Shown piece after piece: positions 12,355-18,574 of a DNA stretch of 18,574 bases. The stretch comes from UBA2334 sp964396895 (GTDB taxonomy: Bacteria > Pseudomonadota > Gammaproteobacteria > Burkholderiales > Burkholderiaceae_C): the NCBI GenBank assembly GCA_964396895.1, contig CAYNGJ010000034.1:1-18574 (forward strand), given 5' to 3'. A model generated the notes under the pieces. That model was not told the origin of the DNA, did no database searches, and saw only the letters and a program-made list of their open reading frames with translations. Position 1 is the stretch's first letter; the number at the start of each line of letters is the position of its first letter. Position numbers and translations under genes: made by a program.

Positions 12355-15300
12355 ATGGAAGCTGCACACCCCCGGGGTGTGAATGCCCCCGACCATCCCG
12401 CCACCGAGGTCCCCGCCGCCCCGGTGCAGCGCATCATCAAGGTGCGGCGCGACTACAACGCCTGGGTGGCCAGCGAGACCATGGAGGACTACGCCCTGCG
12501 TTTCACCCCGGCGCGGTTTCGGCGCTGGTCGGCGCTGCGGGTGGCCAACACGGCGTTCGGTGCCTCCTCGTTCCTGATTCTGGAGGCTGTTGGGGCCACG
12601 CTGCTGGTGCAGTACGGCTTCATCAACGCGTTCTGGGCCATTGTGGTCACGGGCCTCATCATCGCGCTGGCGGGCCTGCCCATCAGCGTGTACGCCGCCC
12701 GCCACGGGGTGGACATGGACTTGCTCACCCGGGGCGCGGGGTTTGGCTACATCGGTTCCACCATCACCTCGCTCATCTACGCCAGCTTCACCTTCATCTT
12801 TTTTGCGCTGGAGGCCGCTGTCATGGCCTATGCGCTGGAGCTGGCCTTTGGCATTCCCCCGGCCTGGGGTTACCTGGTGTGCGCCGTGGTGGTGCTGCCG
12901 CTGGTCACCCACGGGGTGTCGGCCATCAGTCGCCTGCAGGTGTGGACGCAACCCCTGTGGCTGGCCATGCTGGTGGTGCCCTATGTGGCGGTGTGGATGC
13001 ACGAACCTGGTGCGTTCACAGGGGTGATGCACTACGGTGGTGAGTTTGGTTTGGGGGTTGGCTTCAATGTGCTTTATTTTGGTGCGGCATTGACCGTGGG
13101 CATTGCGCTGATCACCCAAATGGGGGAACAGGCGGACTACTTGCGCTTCATGCCCGCCCCGGGTGCCGGGTTGTCGCGCCCCAAATGGTGGCTGGCGGTG
13201 GTGCTGGGTGGCCCGGGCTGGGTGGTGCTGGGCGTGCTCAAAATGCTGGGCGGTGCGGTGTTGGCTTACTTGGCCATCACCCACATGGTGCCCGTGGAGC
13301 GGGCGGTGGACCCCAACCAGATGTACCTGGCCGCCTACGAGTACGTGTTTGGCAACTACACCTGGGCGGTGGCGGCCACGGCGTTGTTTGTGGTGGTGTC
13401 GCAGCTCAAAATCAATGTCACCAACGCCTATGCCGGTTCGCTGGCGTGGAGCAATTTTTTCTCGCGCCTCACGCACAGCCACCCGGGGCGGGTGGTGTGG
13501 GTGGTGTTCAACACGCTCATTGCCCTGATGCTGATGGAAATGAACGTGTTCCAGGCGCTGGGCCAGGTGTTGGGGCTGTACTCCAACATCGCCATTGCCT
13601 GGATCATGGCGGTGGTGGCCGACCTGGTCATCAACAAGCCGCTGGGGTTGTCACCGCCGGGCATCGAGTTCAAACGGGCGCACCTGTACGACATCAACCC
13701 CGTGGGCGTGGGCGCCATGGGGGTGGCGTCGGTGTTGTCGTTCGTGGCGCATGTGGGCCTGCTGGGGCCATTGCCCCAGGCGTTTTCGGCGCTGATTGCG
13801 CTGGTCACGGCGTTGGTGGTGTCACCCCTGCTGGCCTGGCTCACCGGCGGGCGCTACTACATTGCACGACAGTCCGAGACCCCCACGTTCGCGCCTGAAA
13901 CCGGGGTTTATCTGGGCCAGCGGCTGCAACGCTGCGTGATTTGCGAAAGGGAGTACGAGGGACCTGACATGGCGCATTGCCCGGCATACCAGGGCGCCAT
14001 TTGCTCGCTGTGCTGCACGCTGGATGCGCGCTGTGGCGACCTGTGCAAACCCCAGGCACGCTTGTCGGTGCAGTGGGCGGCGGTGCTGCGGCGCTTGCTT
14101 CCACAGCGCATGTGGCCCTACCTGGATGCGGGGCTGGCGCACTACATTTTGCTGATGGCGGTCATGGCCCCGTTGCTGGGGGCGTTGCTGGGCCTGTTGT
14201 ATCGCCAGGAGGTGCGCGGCTTTGCCCAGGTGTACGCGGCGCTGTTGCTGGTGCTGGGCCTGGTGGCCTGGTGGTTGGTGCTGGCCCACAAGAGCCGCGA
14301 GGTGGCGCAGCAAGAGTCCAACCGCCAGACCGAGTTGCTGATGCAAGAAATTGCCTCACACCGCCGCACCGACGAGCAATTGCAGCAGGCACGCGAGGTG
14401 GCCGAGCGCGCTCGTGAGGCGGCGGACCACGCCCGTGTGGTGGCCGAGCAGGCCCGCACCGCCGCCGACCAAGCCAACCAGGCCAAAACCCGCTACATCA
14501 GCACCATCAGCCACGAGCTGCGCACACCGCTCAACAGCATCTTGGGTTACGCCCAAATGTTGCACGAGGAAGCCCGCGACAGCGCCGACATGGCACCGCA
14601 CCGGGCGCAGGCGGTCAAAGTCATTCACCGGGGGGGCGAGCATTTGCTCTCGCTCATCGAGGGCACGCTGGACATTGCCCGCATCGAGTCGGGCAAGCTC
14701 ACATTGGACACCCGGCCCATGGCCTTTGCCGATGGGCTGCAGGAAATGGCCAGCCTGTTCGAGCTGCAGGCCCACGCCAAAGGGCTGGACTTTGTGTTTG
14801 AGGCCACCGGCAAGCTGCCCACCACCGTGCGCGCCGACGAAAAGCGGGTGCGCCAGATCCTCATCAACCTGCTGGGCAACGCCGTCAAGTTCACCCAGCG
14901 GGGGCAGGTGCGGTTGCGGGTGACCTACGCCCGCGAGATGGCGCAGTTCGAGGTGGTGGACTCCGGCCCTGGCATGTCGGTGCAGGAGGTGGAGCGTGTG
15001 TTTGAACCCTTTGCCCGGGGCAGCACGGCCGCGGGCCAGGCGCAGGGCACGGGTCTGGGGCTGACCATTGCCAAAATGCTGACCGACCTCATGGGCGGCG
15101 AGCTGACCGTCAGCAGTCAGCCGGGCCAGGGCACCACCTTCAAGGTGCGGCTGTTTCTGCCCGAGGTGCACGAAGACAGCTGGGGCCGTTCGGCACTGCC
15201 GTCGGGCGAAGGCGCAGACCGCAGCGCAGGTGGCGATGGTGGCACTGGGGTGGTGCCCGCCGCCGCCGGGCGGCGCAAGCCGCCGCGCACCGGCTACCTG

Positions 15301-16047
15301 GGGCCGCGTGTGCCGGTGCTGGTGGTGGACAACGAGGAGTCCGACCGTGAACTGCTCCAGCGCTGGCTCAGCCCCCTGGGTTTTGACGTGCTGCTGGCCA
15401 CCAGCGGCCACGACGCCCTGCGGGTGCTGACCAACGGTTACCGGCCGCGCGCGGTGTTCATGGACCTGGCCATGCCCGGCATCGACGGCTGGGAAACGCT
15501 GCGCCGCATGACCGCGCAAGGCCTGCGCGGGCCTGGCGGCGGCATGGCCTGTGCCATTGTGTCGGCCAACGCGTTTGACCAAACACTGGACAACGACGTG
15601 GGCATCACCCCGGCCGATTTTTTCGTCAAACCCGTGCGCCGCGATGACCTGCTGGATTGGCTGGGCCGCCAGCTGGGCCTGCATTGGGTGCATGGCGAGC
15701 CGACCGCACCTGCCGTTGCGCCAGACCAACCACTGCCGCCCCGCGCCGACCCACCCACGCTGGCTGCCCCCATTGGCAACGCCTCCACTGGAACAGCCGC
15801 CACCGTCTTCACCTTGCCCAATGCGGCCACCCGCGAGTCCCTGCTGAGCAGCCTGCGCCTGGGCCATGTGCGGGGGGTGGAACAGCACCTGGCCAAGTTG
15901 GCGCAGAACACCCCCGCCAGCGCGGCGTTTGTGGCGCAGGCACGCGACATGCTGCGCGAATACCAGCTGGACGCGCTGGAGCGCTGGCTGACCCCAGAAC
16001 CCCTGGGTGCCCCCCCGCACCCCCATGGAGTGGACCCCAATGAGTGA
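12355..16047 (+). CDS. NCS1 permease-hybrid sensor histidine kinase fusion
   Basis: A 1230-residue fused transporter-kinase. Residues about 20-510 are a full NCS1 (purine-cytosine-type) permease, about 12 helices, with FGYIGSTITSLIYASFTFIF and INVTNAYAGSLAWSNFF. Residues 527-564 hold eight Cys (CX2CX11CX7CX2CCX5CX3C), a probable metal-binding module. Two further helices lie at about 592-616 and 623-642, then a coiled coil rich in REVAE/ARTAADQA repeats (about 645-712). HisKA has H720 (ISHELRTPLN); the ATPase has N842, DSGPGM (869) and GTGLGL (898-903). The receiver has D992, phospho-acceptor D1037 and K1092. The last ~80 residues are helical with no HxLKG Hpt motif. Known analogues such as CbrA fuse a different transporter to a kinase. 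No Shine-Dalgarno sequence precedes the ATG; a GTG at 12379 is an alternative. It probably senses or imports a nitrogenous base. Confidence 0.9.
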   Translation: MEAAHPRGVNAPDHPATEVPAAPVQRIIKVRRDYNAWVASETMEDYALRFTPARFRRWSALRVANTAFGASSFLILEAVGATLLVQYGFINAFWAIVVTGLIIALAGLPISVYAARHGVDMDLLTRGAGFGYIGSTITSLIYASFTFIFFALEAAVMAYALELAFGIPPAWGYLVCAVVVLPLVTHGVSAISRLQVWTQPLWLAMLVVPYVAVWMHEPGAFTGVMHYGGEFGLGVGFNVLYFGAALTVGIALITQMGEQADYLRFMPAPGAGLSRPKWWLAVVLGGPGWVVLGVLKMLGGAVLAYLAITHMVPVERAVDPNQMYLAAYEYVFGNYTWAVAATALFVVVSQLKINVTNAYAGSLAWSNFFSRLTHSHPGRVVWVVFNTLIALMLMEMNVFQALGQVLGLYSNIAIAWIMAVVADLVINKPLGLSPPGIEFKRAHLYDINPVGVGAMGVASVLSFVAHVGLLGPLPQAFSALIALVTALVVSPLLAWLTGGRYYIARQSETPTFAPETGVYLGQRLQRCVICEREYEGPDMAHCPAYQGAICSLCCTLDARCGDLCKPQARLSVQWAAVLRRLLPQRMWPYLDAGLAHYILLMAVMAPLLGALLGLLYRQEVRGFAQVYAALLLVLGLVAWWLVLAHKSREVAQQESNRQTELLMQEIASHRRTDEQLQQAREVAERAREAADHARVVAEQARTAADQANQAKTRYISTISHELRTPLNSILGYAQMLHEEARDSADMAPHRAQAVKVIHRGGEHLLSLIEGTLDIARIESGKLTLDTRPMAFADGLQEMASLFELQAHAKGLDFVFEATGKLPTTVRADEKRVRQILINLLGNAVKFTQRGQVRLRVTYAREMAQFEVVDSGPGMSVQEVERVFEPFARGSTAAGQAQGTGLGLTIAKMLTDLMGGELTVSSQPGQGTTFKVRLFLPEVHEDSWGRSALPSGEGADRSAGGDGGTGVVPAAAGRRKPPRTGYLGPRVPVLVVDNEESDRELLQRWLSPLGFDVLLATSGHDALRVLTNGYRPRAVFMDLAMPGIDGWETLRRMTAQGLRGPGGGMACAIVSANAFDQTLDNDVGITPADFFVKPVRRDDLLDWLGRQLGLHWVHGEPTAPAVAPDQPLPPRADPPTLAAPIGNASTGTAATVFTLPNAATRESLLSSLRLGHVRGVEQHLAKLAQNTPASAAFVAQARDMLREYQLDALERWLTPEPLGAPPHPHGVDPNE

Positions 16048-17029
16048 CCTCGCCGACCCCGACCGCACCACCACGGTGGTGCTCATCGTGGACGATGTGC
16101 CCGACAACGTGGCCATGCTGCACGACGCGCTGGACGAGTCTGGCTACACCGTGCTGGTGGCGCTGGACGGCGAAAGCGCCTTGCGCCGCGCCCGCCAGGC
16201 CCTGCCCGATGTGGTGCTGCTCGATGCCGTCATGCCCGGCATGGACGGCTTCGAGGTGGCCCGTCGCCTCAAGGCCGACCCCGCCACCGCCGCCATTCCC
16301 ATTTTGTTCATGACGGGGTTGACCGACACCGAGCACCTGGAGGCCGCCCTGGCCGCCGGTGGGGTGGACTACGTGACCAAGCCCGTCAAGCCGCGCGAGG
16401 TCATGGCGCGCATGGGCGTGCACATCCACACGGCGCAAAAAGCCCGCCAGGGTGCGCTGGAGCGCCACCAGGCACGCAACGCGCTGGATGCGTTTGGCTA
16501 CGCCACCATCACCGTGCGCACCACCGATGGTCGGCTGCTGTGGGAAACCCCGCTGGCGCGCGAGCTGCTGCAGCGCTACTGCGGTACGCAGTCGCCCATT
16601 ACCCCTGAGCCGGTGCTGCAGTGGTTGGACCGCGTGGCCTCACACCACGCCCAGGGCAGCTGGCAAGGCAGCGAGCCACCCCGGCTGACCTTGACGCAGG
16701 GCCCGCGCCGCCTCAACTTTCGGCTGCACCAGCAGCTGGGCGAAGGCGAGGGGGATGGCGACTGGCTCATCGTCATGCAAGAGAGCAACGACACCAGTGT
16801 CATCGAGGCGTTGGTGCAGGCCTTTGGCCTGACCGCTCGCGAGGCCGAGGTGCTGTACTGGGTGGTGCAGGGCAAGATCAACCGCGACATCGCCGACATC
16901 GTGGGGGCCAGCCCCGCCACTGTGAAGAAGCACCTGGAGCGCATCCTGCCCAAGCTGGGGGTGGAAACCCGCACCGCCGCAGCGGCCATGGCCATCAACC
17001 GGGTGCGTGGACTGCAGCCGGGGGCTTGA
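16040..17029 (+). CDS. Receiver-LuxR response regulator
   Basis: A 329-residue response regulator, the evident partner of the fused kinase: its ATG lies within the kinase's last codons (ATGAGTGA overlap). The receiver (about 12-130) is complete, with acidic D18/D19, phospho-acceptor D62 (VVLLDAVMPGMDGFE), T92 and K114 (DYVTKPVKP). A middle region (about 145-250; ALDAFGYATITVRTTDGRLLWETPLARELL, then RRLNFRLHQQL...WLIVMQE) resembles a PAS-type sensor fold, which is unusual between receiver and HTH. The C-terminal LuxR/GerE helix-turn-helix (about 262-318; FGLTAREAEVLYWVVQGKINRDIADIVGASPATVKKHLERILPKLGV) is intact. The ATG at 16040 is chosen over an upstream frame start because of the overlap and the clean domain start. 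Target genes are unknown; the nearby urease operon is one candidate. Confidence 0.92.
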   Translation: MSDLADPDRTTTVVLIVDDVPDNVAMLHDALDESGYTVLVALDGESALRRARQALPDVVLLDAVMPGMDGFEVARRLKADPATAAIPILFMTGLTDTEHLEAALAAGGVDYVTKPVKPREVMARMGVHIHTAQKARQGALERHQARNALDAFGYATITVRTTDGRLLWETPLARELLQRYCGTQSPITPEPVLQWLDRVASHHAQGSWQGSEPPRLTLTQGPRRLNFRLHQQLGEGEGDGDWLIVMQESNDTSVIEALVQAFGLTAREAEVLYWVVQGKINRDIADIVGASPATVKKHLERILPKLGVETRTAAAAMAINRVRGLQPGA

Positions 17030-17030
17030 T

Positions 17031-17087
17031 TTTAAGCAAAATAGGTCTTCAGCGCTTTAATGTAAACAATAGTTTGCTATTAAATCA
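17031..17087 (+). repeat. Dispersed AT-rich palindromic repeat, copy B (between convergent genes)
   Basis: An AT-rich segment filling the gap between two converging genes and including the proQ stop codon. On the minus strand it reads TGATTTAATAGC ... TTTACATTAAAGCGCTGAAG ... TATTTTGCTTAAAA, matching copy A (9808-9872) and the ureC patch (8180-8255). A weak hairpin, AATAG-tttg-CTATT (17068-17081), lies within it and might help end transcription from both sides. Confidence 0.6.
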
Positions 17088-17987
17088 GATGGCGTCCGGC
17101 TCTTCTTCGGGGGCGGGCTCGGCGGGGTTGGCTTGGGGCCCCTCGTCCGCCTCGGGGGCGGGGGTGGGCTGGGCAGCCGCTTCGGCGCGTGCTTTGGCCC
17201 GGGCCAGCGTGGCCGCGGCCTCAATGGGGTGCAGGCCGTAGGCATCGGCAAAATCGTTCACGCTCTGGCCGCTGGCGGTGAAGGCGCGCAGCAGCGCCTC
17301 CTCGCGGGCCAGGCGGCTGTCGAGCTCGGCCATGGCGGCATCCAGGATGTCGTTGGCGGCTTCGTCTTTGCCACGCACCAGGGCCGCGTAGTCGGCTGGG
17401 GACAGGGCTGAGTCTTCGGCCGCCTTCAGGATGTGGGCGTACACCTTTTGGCGCACGTCCTCGCCGGTGCGGGCGTGGCGGCGGCGGTACGACTCCAGCA
17501 GCGCGTGGTAGCGGTGCTCGGGGGCCACCACCTCCACCGGCTGGCCTTGCAGGTCGTGGCGCTGCTGGCCAGACGCCATGACCACCAGGTAGCGGGTGGA
17601 GCGGGTGTGCAGGCCCAGCGCGGCTTTCAGGGCATCTTTCTCGAACACACCGGGGTGGGCCGCCATCAGGTCATGGAAGATGCCGCGCTTCAAGGGCAGG
17701 GGTTTGTCGCCAAACAGCGTGGGCTCCAGCTCGGCGAGCTGGGTCAACACGGGGTGTGACGGGCCTTTGGGCAACTTGGGTGCCTGGCCCTGCTTGGTGC
17801 CACCGCGCGCGCCCTGGCGGGGGCCTCCATGGCGACCACCGTTGCGGCGACCATGGGGAACGGGGCGGTCCGTGCGCTCGGTCGCATCGGTGGCGGACGA
17901 CTGGGCGTCGGTGGGGGCCGTTTGGGGCGCCTGGGTGGGGGCTGCGGCGGCGTGGAGGTCGGCGTGGTGGGAGGCTGTGTCGCTCAT
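17085..17987 (-). CDS. ProQ/FinO-family RNA chaperone
   Basis: A 300-residue protein with a ProQ/FinO domain that binds structured RNAs such as sRNAs and mRNA 3' ends in the cytosol. The domain spans about 76-175: HPVLTQLAELEPTLFGDKPLPLKRGIFHDLMAAHP, then DALKAALGLHTRSTRYLVVMASGQQRHDLQGQPVEVV. Before it lies a disordered Ala/Thr-rich head and a basic Gly/Arg segment (GRRNGGRHGGPRQGARGG, about 46-63), likely extra RNA contact. After it are helical segments and an acidic Pro/Glu tail (EADEGPQANPAEPAPEEEPD). The ATG at 17987 is preferred; a GTG at 18002 would add five residues. No strong Shine-Dalgarno sequence is seen. Its 3' end overlaps an AT-rich repeat and converges on the response-regulator gene. 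Confidence 0.9.
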   Translation of the reverse strand: MSDTASHHADLHAAAAPTQAPQTAPTDAQSSATDATERTDRPVPHGRRNGGRHGGPRQGARGGTKQGQAPKLPKGPSHPVLTQLAELEPTLFGDKPLPLKRGIFHDLMAAHPGVFEKDALKAALGLHTRSTRYLVVMASGQQRHDLQGQPVEVVAPEHRYHALLESYRRRHARTGEDVRQKVYAHILKAAEDSALSPADYAALVRGKDEAANDILDAAMAELDSRLAREEALLRAFTASGQSVNDFADAYGLHPIEAAATLARAKARAEAAAQPTPAPEADEGPQANPAEPAPEEEPDAI

Positions 17988-18099
17988 GGATCTGCTGGGC
18001 ACTGGGGGCCGTGGAAATAAAAACCAAACCGCCGATCATGCCAGTCTTGGCCTGCGGGGTGAAATGGTGGGTGGAGGGACGGGGGTGGCCGACGGGGTT

Positions 18100-18574
18100 T
18101 CAGTCGCTGTCGTCCAGCAGCTGCAGCAGCTGGGTCGTCAGTTCCTGGCGGGTGGCGTGCAGGGCTGGCAGCAGCGCCAGTGCTGCGTCCGATTGGCCTT
18201 GTGCCCGCAGGCCCACCATGGCCTGGGCTTGCAGGTGGATGGCCTGGTGCAGTGCATCCACCTGGGCATAGCCCAGCTGCGAGCCGTGGCGCACGCGCCC
18301 TTGCTGGTGCAGCCAGCGGCCAAATTCGCAGGTGTTGGGGTCCAGCTCGGGCGGTGCGGGGGCCAGGTCGGCCAAGTGGGCTTCCAGCATGGCCACCCAC
18401 GCCCGCATTTCCACCACCGCGGTCAACAAAGGCAAATCTTCACGGGGGGTCACACGCAGTTGCTTCCAACCCGGCTCGGGCTGCCACTGCGCCGCCCAGT
18501 CCGGTAACGCCAGGCCCGGCATGGGCCGCGCAATCGCATAGCCTTGGCCCCAGTCACAGCCCAGGCGCAGCAAA
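18100..18574 (-). CDS. EAL-domain protein with C-terminal CZB-like domain (5' cut by window edge)
   Basis: The last ~158 residues of a longer protein running off the window. The first ~30 residues are the end of an EAL (cyclic-di-GMP phosphodiesterase) domain: LRLGCDWGQGYAIARPMPGLALPDWAAQW. From about 50 on comes a helical domain resembling the CZB zinc-binding module: EMRAWVAMLEAHLAD, then NTCEFGRWL, then HGSQLGYAQVDALHQAIH, with Cys and His residues at the places where CZB domains bind zinc. Such modules can sense zinc or redox state and tune c-di-GMP enzymes. The catalytic part of the EAL domain is outside the window, so activity cannot be judged. The leucine codon at 18573 is not a start. 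It lies 112 bp upstream of proQ on the same strand. Confidence 0.82.
   Translation of the reverse strand, partial: LLRLGCDWGQGYAIARPMPGLALPDWAAQWQPEPGWKQLRVTPREDLPLLTAVVEMRAWVAMLEAHLADLAPAPPELDPNTCEFGRWLHQQGRVRHGSQLGYAQVDALHQAIHLQAQAMVGLRAQGQSDAALALLPALHATRQELTTQLLQLLDDSD

Noticed and set aside
10974..12440. Minus-strand open frame of about 490 codons opposite the reductase gene
   Set aside because: Gly/His/Ala-rich antisense product without domains; the plus-strand reductase accounts for the coding signal.
17068..17081. Hairpin AATAG-tttg-CTATT as an intrinsic terminator for the converging genes
   Set aside because: The stem is short and AT-rich without a proper T-run; better explained as part of the dispersed repeat.

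Overview
The window is high-GC DNA with the codon use and gene families of a betaproteobacterium. UreC/UreA sequence features, ChrB/ChrA, a ProQ-type RNA chaperone, and a dispersed AT-rich palindromic repeat (three related copies here) all point to Burkholderiales, most likely Comamonadaceae. This placement rests on recognised families and composition, not on a database search.

Layout. Positions 1-973 hold remains of two IS3-family elements facing each other; the plus-strand one has cut into the transposase gene of the minus-strand one. Positions 1060-2149 (minus) hold an unrecognised protein and an AHSA1/SRPBCC protein. Positions 2335-3041 are a Phd-type antitoxin with a PIN-domain (FitB/VapC-like) toxin, followed by a TVP38/TMEM64 membrane protein. 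Positions 4077-6972 form a chromate-resistance unit: a perfect 16-bp palindrome, chrB, chrA (4-bp overlap) and a single-domain rhodanese. A secreted unknown protein and a YciI-like protein then diverge from one another.

Positions 8013-10811 (minus) are the structural urease operon, ureA - small His-rich membrane protein - ureB - ureC. No accessory genes (ureD, E, F, G) flank it. The ureA start region is carried in three tandem copies of a 76-bp unit, which places two identical 16-residue mini-ORFs, each sharing the first six codons of ureA, in the leader.

Divergent from urease are a saccharopine-dehydrogenase-like reductase and a 1230-residue fusion of an NCS1 nucleobase permease, an eight-cysteine module, two extra membrane helices, a histidine kinase, a receiver and a C-terminal helical module. 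An overlapping gene encodes a receiver-LuxR response regulator. This pair looks like a transporter-based sensory system; its closeness to urease suggests nitrogen-compound sensing, which is inference. A converging ProQ/FinO-family gene and the C-terminus of an EAL-CZB protein close the window.

The points most worth a second look are the permease-kinase fusion with its cysteine module, the triplicated ureA start region, the split urease cluster, the repeat family that also appears as an AT-rich patch inside ureC, and the chrB palindrome.
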